A stretch of 64,000 nt of DNA from Victivallales bacterium. Lineage in GTDB: Bacteria; Verrucomicrobiota; Lentisphaeria; Oligosphaerales; Oligosphaeraceae. Location: contig JAFXUD010000049.1 of NCBI GenBank assembly GCA_017535315.1, forward strand, positions 1 through 64,000, in the 5' to 3' direction. The notes below the pieces were generated by a model. That model was not told the DNA's origin, made no database searches, and saw only the letters and a program-made list of their open reading frames with translations. Positions 16,872-24,934 of the stretch are shown one piece after another. Positions within the stretch are counted from its first letter, which is position 1, and each line of letters starts with the position of its first letter. Made by a program: the position numbers and the translations under genes.

Positions 16872-19800
16872 TCAGTTTGCGTTGCCCGCCTGTTCGATTA
16901 CCATCGGGGTGGTAGTGGTGGTGCCGTCGAGGGCGATGGTGGCAGTCCAGTGGAAATGGAGGGGGAAGCCAGTGGGCTCGCTGTAGGTGATGGTGACGGC
17001 ACCAGTGGCTTCGTCTTTCGCCAGGGTGTAGGTCATCGCCATGTGCTCGTTGCTCGCGATGCCCTGCGGGATGAATCCACCCTTGAGGTTGCTGGCAGCG
17101 CTCTGCGAGAGGGCGAAGAAAACGCTGGATATCTGCTTGGGGTGGACTTTCCCGCAGAAGCTCTCGAGCTTGTCGGCAATCTCCACACAGCTGTCAAGGA
17201 TGGTTTTGGGCTCGTCGGTCCCAGGCTTTTTCTCATTGGGACCTGGCTTGGAGATGAGGGTCTCGCCGTTGCCGAAATGGAAGGTGAACACTGTGTTTGC
17301 TTCTGAAATGGCAGAGGCTTTGGTGGCGATGATGGTTGGGGCACTGGGGCGGACCAGGTCGCCGAGCATCGTTCTGCGTCCAGCATTCGGGGTGCCGTCA
17401 AGTTCTTCGAGGCCTCCGTTGAAGATTGAGATGCCTGGTGCAGGTGGGAGGCCCTTGCCAGCCTGGATGGCGGCGGCCCCGTCTTCTATCGTGTCACCCG
17501 AGTCAGCAATGAGCAGGTGCAGCGGGCCCATGATCTTAGCATATCCAGCCAGCTTGATCGTGTAGGCGCTGTCGATCTCTTCGTTTGTGGCATTGGGGTC
17601 GACATTGAGGTCGGCGTAGAGGAGTGAGACAAGGTGCGGGCGGTCGAACTGGCCGTTCTTCTGGAGGGCGGTCACGGCATCGAAATGCTTGAGAACGCGC
17701 GCGGCGAGGAGTCCGCCTTGGGACACGTTATGCGAGGCGGCCTTTTGCTGAGCCGTGCGAGGCAACGGATCTATAGCGTCGAAGACGGCGTAGATAGTCT
17801 GTCGCTTCTCAGGCGGAATCTGTGCGAGCGAGTTGGCGAAGGACTGGGTGTAGCCGCGACCGACAAAGCGCATGGCGGGGTTGTTCTCCATGCCGAAGAC
17901 CTCCTTGGGGTTCTGTGCGTCGAGGGAGATGGCGTTGTTGCGGGCGATTTCCTCAAAGAGGAACTTTTCGACGGCGGGACCTGCTTTCTCGACGCAGACC
18001 AGATGCTGGAGGTTGAGGAGGGTCGGGTTGTCGCGCCGTCCAGCCTTGTAGTCGGCGTGGAGCTGGGTGTACCAGGTGGCGAACTTGTCCATGAGTTCAA
18101 GGCCCTTGCGGAAGTTTTCAGGGCTTTCAGCGAAGCGTCCGCCGTAGTTGAGTAGGCGGCGTGCCTTGCTTTGCGGGTCAAGGGCGGCGGCGAGGGCGTC
18201 TGCTTCGTTGCAGCCAGTGGCCTCCTTGTAGAGCGCGTATGCCTTGCCGAGAACGGGAAGCTCGGTCTGGTGATAGCCGACGGCAAGGGCTTGCTGGGCG
18301 GTGGGGCCTTCGAGGAAGGGCTTGGCGAGGCGGGCGTCCTGGATGCGATCCGCTAAGGCGCGGTGGACATCAAGTTGACTGAAGTTGGAGTAGCGGAGGA
18401 GACGGCGTGCAGCGGCGGGGCCGTTGGGGTCGTGATTCCAGGAGAAGAAGTTATCGGTGCGCACATCATCGCGGTTGAAGAACTCACGGAGGAGCTTGTC
18501 AAGGCCAGGACGTGCCATGACGACCGCAGTGGCGATGAGGTCTTCGGGGAGGTTGCAGTCTTCAGGGCCGATCTCTGCACGGTGGGCGAGAAGTCTCTGG
18601 CGGACGGCAGTGTCAACGGCGCGGGTGTACTTGGCCATCGCGGCGTAAACCTGGGCCTTGGGGGCGTGGTTCTGGACAAGGGTTTCGATTTCGGTGATGT
18701 CGATGGCGGCGGCTTCTTTGAGAAGGTCCTCCATGTTGAAGTCCTTGACCTTCTCGCCACAGATGATCAGGACCCTGAGCTCTTTCTTGGCTGCTTCGGG
18801 CAAGGGCGAGGCGTCGATCTTCTGCAGGTAGCGGATGCGTTCATCGACGAACTTCTGCGCGAGTTCGCGGAAGGCGCCTTCGATAGCTTCATCGCTTTCG
18901 AGGGGCTTGGTGCCTTTGCCGATGTCCAGTGCGAGAACCGCGGCGTTGTCCCTGAGGCACTTGAGGTTGAGGACGTCTCCTGCAAACACATCGGTGGGGA
19001 CGCCGAGCTTCGCGGCGAGGGCTTCGTGCGCCATGCCTTCCACCTGGCCTTGGAAGCCCTTGAGCCGCACGACTAAGCGGGCGCAGTTGGCGAAGTCAGC
19101 TTTGTGCTCGGAAAGGATGGCCTCGGCCTCAGCGGGATTCTGTGCGGAGAGGAGGCGCTCGACGAGGCGGGGCTGGCGGGCTTTGAGGTAGATATTGACG
19201 TGGACGGGGTTGATGTTGGCACCTCCCTCAATGGTCGCGAGCGCTGCCTCGGCCTTGTTTTCAAGCAATCGCTCGATGGCGCGAGCTTTGGCCTCCGCGA
19301 GGAAGGCATCATGCAGGGCTTCGGGGGTGACACGCGGTGCATCGGGGTCATTTACGCGGCAGATGTTGGTGACCTTGTTCTTGGACATGAGGCAGTTGAG
19401 ACTGAGTTTGTCGGGACAGCCAACGGCGCCGTAGAGGGCGCGGATCTCAAACTTGATGTTCTCCATCAATGCCTTGAAATGCGGCGGGAGTTTGTCGGTT
19501 TCGGAGTTGATACCTTCTGTAATCCATTTGTTGTAGTCCTGGTCGCTTGTGGCGGGGACATATACGCTGCCACGCTGCTCCAGCACGGCACGGGGCTTCT
19601 GGGCCATCGCGCGGAGCAGCGGATCGTCGCGGAGTTGGTCGGTGCTCGTGCCTGCGGGTAGCGAGACAAGGTGGAGGGCTAGCGTGATGGCGTCGGCGGC
19701 CTTGAGGCGGTTGGGCAGTGAGAGCGTGGCGGCGTCGGCAATTCCGCTGTCATGCAGGAGCTTGACTATGAACACGCGAGCCTTGAAGCCGCCACGCGCG

Positions 19801-20669
19801 TCATCGACGAGGTCCTTGAGCCAGGCCTCGCACTCGGCACGGCTGGTGAAGCCGCCGATTTTGCTGCGCACGGCCATCTCCTCATTGATGGGGGAGTTGC
19901 TGCTGCGGAGGCGCACGATCATGTCTTCCAAGTGACGTGCGAAGGCCGCTTCTGATTTTCCAGTCTGGAAGAGCACCTTCTGGCCAGAACTCATGGTGTA
20001 CTTGATGGCGGGGGACTTGTCCTCGCGCGGGTGTCCATGCGAGGCCTGCAAGATGGAATCGAGCTGCTGCTCGGCTAGCTTGAGGATTTCCTCCTTGTCG
20101 GCGTTGGAACGGAAATCAATGTCGCCTGAAACGAGCGCCTGGCAGTACGAGACCTTCGTATTCTCCTCGTGGTGGAGGGTGGCGTTGGCGGCGTTGACTG
20201 CGTCGCGGATGGCGGCGGAATCTTTATCCATGCCAGCAGGTCCATAAATCTGGTTGGAGGTGCGGATGCGGACCGCATTCGGTTTCCCTGCGTTGTGGGC
20301 GTTGATGGTGTCGGCATTGCGGTCGAGTATTTCGCGAATTTGCTGGCGTGAGAGCGGCTTGATGCTGCGGGAGCGGAGGGAGCGGTCCACAGCACCCTCG
20401 GGGGCAAGGCCAAGTTCCTGGCGGACATGTGCGATCTCGTCGTCACCGACGCCGTTGCCCTTGAGCGCACGGACAAACGCGTTCTTGATGGCGAGTACCT
20501 CGGCGTGGGAGATGACCGTATCGTTGGCACCGCGGCGCGTAATATGGTGATTCATCTTGGAGAGCGAGTGCTCGCCAGAAAGCTTGACCTCCCCCGCATT
20601 GTAGTCGCCTATGGAAATATCCTGGAACTTCTTCAGAGAGATGTCAACGTTTGCAAGATTGATGGCCAT
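16872..20669 (-). CDS. cassette B2 giant substrate/effector-like protein
   Basis: This 1265-aa protein starts at ATG 20669 with AAGGA 7 bases upstream. It has no signal peptide or membrane segments and is mainly alpha-helical, with long Ala/Glu/Lys-rich stretches. Residues 1-150 carry the conserved N-terminal region shared with B1, including KPLSRQQI near 104. The last 170 residues form a beta-rich domain (VFTFHFGNGETLI; MAMTYTLAKDEATGAV) matching the B1 C-terminus. The 500-odd residues between are unique to B2, so class B looks like conserved ends with a variable middle, as often seen in secreted effectors. Its chaperone gene lies upstream on the same strand, separated by 272 bases containing a palindromic repeat. 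No enzyme motif was recognised. Confidence 0.85.
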   Translation of the reverse strand: MAINLANVDISLKKFQDISIGDYNAGEVKLSGEHSLSKMNHHITRRGANDTVISHAEVLAIKNAFVRALKGNGVGDDEIAHVRQELGLAPEGAVDRSLRSRSIKPLSRQQIREILDRNADTINAHNAGKPNAVRIRTSNQIYGPAGMDKDSAAIRDAVNAANATLHHEENTKVSYCQALVSGDIDFRSNADKEEILKLAEQQLDSILQASHGHPREDKSPAIKYTMSSGQKVLFQTGKSEAAFARHLEDMIVRLRSSNSPINEEMAVRSKIGGFTSRAECEAWLKDLVDDARGGFKARVFIVKLLHDSGIADAATLSLPNRLKAADAITLALHLVSLPAGTSTDQLRDDPLLRAMAQKPRAVLEQRGSVYVPATSDQDYNKWITEGINSETDKLPPHFKALMENIKFEIRALYGAVGCPDKLSLNCLMSKNKVTNICRVNDPDAPRVTPEALHDAFLAEAKARAIERLLENKAEAALATIEGGANINPVHVNIYLKARQPRLVERLLSAQNPAEAEAILSEHKADFANCARLVVRLKGFQGQVEGMAHEALAAKLGVPTDVFAGDVLNLKCLRDNAAVLALDIGKGTKPLESDEAIEGAFRELAQKFVDERIRYLQKIDASPLPEAAKKELRVLIICGEKVKDFNMEDLLKEAAAIDITEIETLVQNHAPKAQVYAAMAKYTRAVDTAVRQRLLAHRAEIGPEDCNLPEDLIATAVVMARPGLDKLLREFFNRDDVRTDNFFSWNHDPNGPAAARRLLRYSNFSQLDVHRALADRIQDARLAKPFLEGPTAQQALAVGYHQTELPVLGKAYALYKEATGCNEADALAAALDPQSKARRLLNYGGRFAESPENFRKGLELMDKFATWYTQLHADYKAGRRDNPTLLNLQHLVCVEKAGPAVEKFLFEEIARNNAISLDAQNPKEVFGMENNPAMRFVGRGYTQSFANSLAQIPPEKRQTIYAVFDAIDPLPRTAQQKAASHNVSQGGLLAARVLKHFDAVTALQKNGQFDRPHLVSLLYADLNVDPNATNEEIDSAYTIKLAGYAKIMGPLHLLIADSGDTIEDGAAAIQAGKGLPPAPGISIFNGGLEELDGTPNAGRRTMLGDLVRPSAPTIIATKASAISEANTVFTFHFGNGETLISKPGPNEKKPGTDEPKTILDSCVEIADKLESFCGKVHPKQISSVFFALSQSAASNLKGGFIPQGIASNEHMAMTYTLAKDEATGAVTITYSEPTGFPLHFHWTATIALDGTTTTTPMVIEQAGNAN

Positions 20670-20776
20670 GGATTGATCCTTGTGGTTAAGTGGGGCGGTT
20701 TACTATGAATACACACATCGCGCCAAAAAGTTACGCTCCAGTACCCAATTTAGCATGTTCCTTTTCAGAAAGGACG

Positions 20777-20945
20777 TATACTGGCACAAGCTACATGGCT
20801 TTCTGCGCCTTGCCGCTTTGCTTCGCTTCGCGGCACAGCGCAAAGGAACTGGAGGCATCGCTTGGGTTTCGCTCGCTCCACCCACGGCTATATTCCTGCC
20901 GCCGCTAACGCGGCTTATCCTTCTGAATAGTTATTCTGGCACTAG
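20777..20945 (-). mobile_element. MITE-like GC-rich palindromic element between B2 chaperone and giant gene
   Basis: TATACTGGCACAAG (20777-20790) and TATTCTGGCACTAG (20932-20945) are direct repeats with two differences, the second covering the chaperone stop codon, as expected of an old target duplication. The DNA between is hairpin-rich. On the minus strand it contains AAGCCGCG, GCGGCGGCA and ATAGCCGTGGGT, the same core as the element at 42398-42639. CCTTCTGAATAGTTA (20919-20933) recurs inverted at 34211-34225. It separates two genes that are coupled in the other cassettes and may affect the chaperone:substrate ratio. Confidence 0.55.
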
Positions 20946-21385
20946 ACCTGCATGAAGCCACCAGTGCCGAAGGCTGGGGCTTCCGTCTCCTGGGCGGCTG
21001 ACTGAGCGGCGGCGGGACGGTAGTCTTCTAGGAGGTTGCGCCAGTTTTCGGCAGAGTTGACGAGGGATTCAAGGGTTGCGTCAAAAGAATCGGAGTCCAT
21101 GTCTGCCAGGACGATGCGGTGGACTAGAACGTACTTGCCGCTTTCGCGCGATTTGGCGAAATACATGGCGGATTCGAGGTTCGCTTCCAGCAGGTTTTCC
21201 GCGAATTTGGCGCGTCCTTCTGGGGGCGGGTCGCCGATTTCTGCGGTAGCAATAAGGTATCCGCTGACCTCAACGAGGATAATGGGGATACCGTCGATGT
21301 CGAGGTTGGCCTCGCCATCGACAGCGGCGAGGCCCTCCACGGCGTGGCGTTTGGCAAAATCGGAAACGAGTTCAGTGAAATCCAT
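20942..21385 (-). CDS. CesT-like chaperone of cassette B2
   Basis: This 147-aa acidic protein starts at ATG 21385 (MDFTELVSDFAKR); the RBS is weak. It aligns along its length with the B1 chaperone: DIDGIPI, ATAEIGDPPPE, the LLEANLESA helix, WRNLLEDYRP, a low-complexity Ala/Glu linker and the tail GFMQV. The alternation fits a class I type III chaperone fold. It precedes its presumed substrate gene, whereas in B1 the chaperone follows. The stop codon lies inside a direct repeat flanking the inserted element at 20777-20945. Confidence 0.75.
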   Translation of the reverse strand: MDFTELVSDFAKRHAVEGLAAVDGEANLDIDGIPIILVEVSGYLIATAEIGDPPPEGRAKFAENLLEANLESAMYFAKSRESGKYVLVHRIVLADMDSDSFDATLESLVNSAENWRNLLEDYRPAAAQSAAQETEAPAFGTGGFMQV

Positions 21386-21475
21386 GGCAGTTGTTCTTTA
21401 GCGATGCGGGTTAGTCGATGGTCTGTGCGAAATGGACGGCGCGTCTGTTTTGAGTGTTTACTGCAACAAAAACAT

Positions 21476-21503
21476 AATATACCCCGTCAAAGAGTTGTTA
21501 CAA
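21476..21503 (-). promoter_or_regulatory. candidate promoter of cassette B2
   Basis: On the minus strand TTGTAA (21498-21503), a 16-base spacer and TATATT (21476-21481) lie about 90 bases upstream of the chaperone start at 21385. The boxes are weaker than those of ManA but resemble those of the QueD-like gene. Confidence 0.4.
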
Positions 21504-21628
21504 TACAATCCTTAGAGGTATTTTTTTCATCAAGTATTTATTTGGGAATTATATACTTTAATTTCCTAGATATTCTAGATATTCTAGTACCTACCCTTGA
21601 GGAACAGAGTGACAACTAAAAATTTAAC
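21504..21628. other. AT-rich intergenic DNA between divergent promoters
   Basis: Part of the 358-base region between cassette B2 and the ManA-like gene. It contains a solo copy of the MITE end, GGGAATTATATACTT (21544-21558), and a short tandem repeat of CTAGATATT (about 21567-21586). No ORF or RNA gene seen. Confidence 0.4.
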
Positions 21629-21657
21629 TTGACTTTACCAAGATGCATAATTATAAT
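21629..21657 (+). promoter_or_regulatory. strong sigma-70-like promoter of the ManA-like gene
   Basis: TTGACT (21629-21634), 17 bases, TATAAT (21652-21657). Transcription would begin near 21664, which rules out an in-frame ATG at 21663 as the start and supports ATG 21744. Confidence 0.65.
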
Positions 21658-21743
21658 AATAGATGATTTTGGGGGATCGATGGGATATAAACACAACTTT
21701 GGATAAAGTATTCTCTGTTGAAACGAAAACAGGTAAAGATACC

Positions 21744-22805
21744 ATGAAATTGACTATTCTCCCCTTCGCGCCGAACCGAGTGCTGCGTCTTTATCTAGGA
21801 GGCTCTGGAATTGATCGGCTTTGCCATGCAGAGCCTGCTGTTGACAATCGTTTCCCTGAAAACTGGATTGCTTCCTGCATTGAGGGCAATGGCCGTGCTT
21901 ATCATTCGCCTGGTCACGGAATCAGCAAAATCCTGTTTGATGGCGAATGGAAGGATTTCCCCGTGTTTCTTGCATCACATGGGCGTGAGATGCTGGGTGA
22001 AAAGCATCTTCGTAAATATGGGGCTATACCTGCCGTGCTGGTCAAGTTGTTAGATTCGGCAGAACAGTTGCCTCTTCAGGTTCATCCAACCCAGGAGGAC
22101 GCACGGAAATACCTTAATTCGGATTACGGGAAGACGGAGGCGTGGATTGTGCTTGGGACACGGAAGGTCAATGATGAATCACCATATCTTTTGGTCGGCT
22201 TTAATGAGAGGTTAAATCGGGAGATATTCATTCAGGAATGCCTTGCTGGCAAATTGGAGCAAGGTCTGGGGATGCTGAATCGTATAGAGGTGACTGCGGG
22301 AGATGTGATTATCATTCGCGGTGGAGTTCCTCATGCCATTGGACCAGGCGTGACCATGGTCGAAATCATGGAGCCAAGTGATTGGGTAATTATTCCTGAA
22401 ATCGCATGCTGTGGCGTAGAACTTAACGAGAAGCAGCGCTTTATGGGCATTGCTCCTGAAACAGCGGTTGGGATGTTTGATTTTACGGTTTTGACTCCAA
22501 AACAGATACGGGCGCGGTATTCCCCAGTTCCAATGGTTCTGGAGGAGAATGCCTCGGGGTGTCTTCGTTCCTTGATTTCGCAGGAGGAGTGTGCGTTGTT
22601 TTCTGCTGTCGAATTACAGGTTAACGGCAAATGGGAACTGGCAAACCCCGATTCATTTGGAATCGGGATCGTCGTAGATGGAAAACTGGATTTTGATGGA
22701 ATTGAGTTGTCGGCGGGAGGCAATTTCTTTCTGCCTTATGCATTGAAGCAGGTAACAGTCGAAGGAAAGGGACATTTGATTCTGATTCGTCCTCCCAAAA
22801 GTTGA
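21744..22805 (+). CDS. manA: class I mannose-6-phosphate isomerase-like protein
   Basis: The product is 353 aa from ATG 21744 (MKLTILPFAP), the first ATG after the promoter start. Family motifs are present: QVHPT (112-116) with zinc-ligand His114, Glu132 in KTEAW, and GGVPHAI with His197. The C-terminal part is the second cupin-like barrel. The reaction would be interconversion of mannose 6-phosphate and fructose 6-phosphate in the cytoplasm. The N-terminal part is somewhat diverged (GGSGIDRL where PWGG is usual), so a related aldose-ketose isomerase activity is possible. It has its own promoter and lies next to a GH5-like hydrolase, suggesting mannose-containing glycan use. Confidence 0.8.
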   Translation: MKLTILPFAPNRVLRLYLGGSGIDRLCHAEPAVDNRFPENWIASCIEGNGRAYHSPGHGISKILFDGEWKDFPVFLASHGREMLGEKHLRKYGAIPAVLVKLLDSAEQLPLQVHPTQEDARKYLNSDYGKTEAWIVLGTRKVNDESPYLLVGFNERLNREIFIQECLAGKLEQGLGMLNRIEVTAGDVIIIRGGVPHAIGPGVTMVEIMEPSDWVIIPEIACCGVELNEKQRFMGIAPETAVGMFDFTVLTPKQIRARYSPVPMVLEENASGCLRSLISQEECALFSAVELQVNGKWELANPDSFGIGIVVDGKLDFDGIELSAGGNFFLPYALKQVTVEGKGHLILIRPPKS

Positions 22806-22923
22806 TTTCTTGTGTCAACTGCGTCCGTGCATGATTCAAAGGCCATCTCCGTCTTTTTATTTGAACCTGGCTCGTATCATGTGTACAGGCAAGGATAGAA
22901 GGCATAATTTACCCCACGCTTAC

Positions 22924-22952
22924 TTGACGAAACAAATCCTCAAGCGTATTTT
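22924..22952 (+). promoter_or_regulatory. promoter of the GH5-like/DUF4838 operon
   Basis: TTGACG (22924-22929), 17 bases, TATTTT (22947-22952), about 50 bases before the ATG at 23002. The three genes 23002-30390 follow closely on the same strand and probably share it. Confidence 0.5.
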
Positions 22953-23001
22953 ATTGGAACACTAGTAAATCTGAGAATAACCTACCAGGAGACGAACAGA
23001 G

Positions 23002-24900
23002 ATGCTGAAAACTGGAAAACTCATAATCGGGCTGAACTATTGGGCATCGGACCAGGCCACACGAATGTGGAAACATTGGAGTGCGGAAACCGTGGAAAAG
23101 GATATGGCTTTGTTCGAGCAGCATGGCATAACCTTGCTCAGGGTGTTTCCGCTGTGGCCAGATTTCCAGCCAATCCGACTTCTGCAATATGGCGGTTCGA
23201 CCAACGCCACAACTGACAGGGAAGTCTGTATGGGTGAAGATGAACTGCCACTGCCCGATACCCCAGCAGGACGGGCGGGAATGGATGAAACGATGCTGGA
23301 CCATTTCCGCGAACTCTGCGATATTGCTGAAAAACACCGCATCAAGCTGATTGTGGCGATCATGACGGTCCATATGACAGGGCGACACTATGTGCCCCCT
23401 GCCATTGAAAATCGGGATATGTTCACCGATCCCTTCGCCTTGAAATGGGAAATGAAATTCTATGAGTGTTTTGTCAGAACATTCAAGGATCATCCTGCAA
23501 TCGCCGCCTGGGAAACAGGAAACGAAATGAATTACACGGGGCCCGTGCAAAGCGCAGACCACGCCTGGGTATGGACCAAGATGATGCATGACATCATCAG
23601 GCTTGCCGACCCGTCCCGTCCTATTGTCGGCGTCATGGCGGAAGGACTGGATCCCAAGGTTTCGAAATGGCTGATTGCAGACCAGGGCGAGTTGGCCGAT
23701 TACGCCAGCGTACACCGATATGACATTCTTAACATCGGTTCATCGGACGGTTTCCTGCACGTGCGCAATCTATATAGAGCGGCGGCCGAGTGCCGAATTG
23801 TCACCGATATCGGCGGCAAGCCTTGTTTCACAGAAGAGACTGGCAATTGGCGCAATATAGCGCTGACCCTGGAGGAGATGGGCAGCACCTTGAATGCACT
23901 TCTTTGGAATGCCTGGGCTGAAGACTGCCGCGCCTTCCTGTGGTGGTGCGCTTTTGACCAGACACATCTGAATTTCGCGCCCTATCACTGGGGAGACTGG
24001 CCAGGTCTGGAGCATGGTGTTTTTACCGAAGAACACAAACCGCATCCGTCTGCAAAGAAGATAGCCAGTTTTGCCAAAATGCTTCAGGATTCGCCAGTCA
24101 CGGAACTACCGCCCATGAAACCCGATGCATTATGCCTCATTGACAATCTGGAAATTGGTTTTTCAACGTATCTATTGGCTCGTCAGGCAGGCATCAATCT
24201 GAAATTTCAGGCTGCCAGAGCCGCATTGGCAGATGCAACGGTCTATTTCCTGCCGTCTCTCACCGACCGCGGCGGCATTTCCCTGGAAGATTGGCAAACG
24301 TTGCAGAAGAAGGTTGGTCAAGGTGCCATCTGCTATATTTCCGCCGACGACTGCAATCAGCCGAATATGCGCGAATTCTGCGGGATGCAAGTATTCCGAC
24401 GCCGTAAGGCGGTCTCTCCCATGCGCTGTAATCTGGAGGGCGCGGAGCTTGCCCTTAATCGCGAGTGGGAGAAGAGTATTCAAGTCGAAACTGCGAAAGT
24501 TCTGCTTTCAGACGCCAATGGCAATCCACTGTTGCTGCGCAACCAATTTGGCAAGGGAACTGTATATACGATGACCTTCGGGCTGGAAAAGATTCTCTCC
24601 AATACAGCCAGAGCCTATGATCTGCCCTGGTGGAAGGTATATCGCATGATACTTGACAAAAAGCAGATCATCACCATTTCCGACAATTCTGTAATCATTA
24701 CGGAGCATTATTCCGATGACCATAACGTGGCAATCGTTGTGGTAAATTGCTCTGATCAGGAAAAAACAGTTCGACCAGAAGTAGCTTCAGCCTGGAAAGT
24801 CAATGGCGTTTTTGGAGATGGTACATACGAAAACGAAAAATTGATTCTTCCGCCAGGAAGTGGAGTGGTTTTTCTCTGTACGCTCTGCACAGAGCGTTAG
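23002..24900 (+). CDS. glycoside hydrolase, GH5/clan-A-like (beta-mannanase type)
   Basis: The 632-aa product has no signal peptide and is probably cytoplasmic. Residues 5-350 form a clan GH-A TIM barrel: LNYWASD near the start, acid/base Glu175 in ETGNEMNY, and nucleophile Glu278 or Glu279 in CFTEETGNW. Then a WWCAFDQTHLNFAPYHW loop and a C-terminal region (about 370-630) resembling the beta-galactosidase trimerisation and small beta domains. Related proteins are annotated as mannosidases or cellulases of GH5 type. The gene follows the mannose-6-phosphate isomerase-like gene and precedes two DUF4838 genes, consistent with intracellular cleavage of imported oligosaccharides. The substrate is inferred. 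Confidence 0.75.
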   Translation: MLKTGKLIIGLNYWASDQATRMWKHWSAETVEKDMALFEQHGITLLRVFPLWPDFQPIRLLQYGGSTNATTDREVCMGEDELPLPDTPAGRAGMDETMLDHFRELCDIAEKHRIKLIVAIMTVHMTGRHYVPPAIENRDMFTDPFALKWEMKFYECFVRTFKDHPAIAAWETGNEMNYTGPVQSADHAWVWTKMMHDIIRLADPSRPIVGVMAEGLDPKVSKWLIADQGELADYASVHRYDILNIGSSDGFLHVRNLYRAAAECRIVTDIGGKPCFTEETGNWRNIALTLEEMGSTLNALLWNAWAEDCRAFLWWCAFDQTHLNFAPYHWGDWPGLEHGVFTEEHKPHPSAKKIASFAKMLQDSPVTELPPMKPDALCLIDNLEIGFSTYLLARQAGINLKFQAARAALADATVYFLPSLTDRGGISLEDWQTLQKKVGQGAICYISADDCNQPNMREFCGMQVFRRRKAVSPMRCNLEGAELALNREWEKSIQVETAKVLLSDANGNPLLLRNQFGKGTVYTMTFGLEKILSNTARAYDLPWWKVYRMILDKKQIITISDNSVIITEHYSDDHNVAIVVVNCSDQEKTVRPEVASAWKVNGVFGDGTYENEKLILPPGSGVVFLCTLCTER

Positions 24901-24934
24901 GATGCTTCATCATCTATAAATGAGGACTAAGAAA

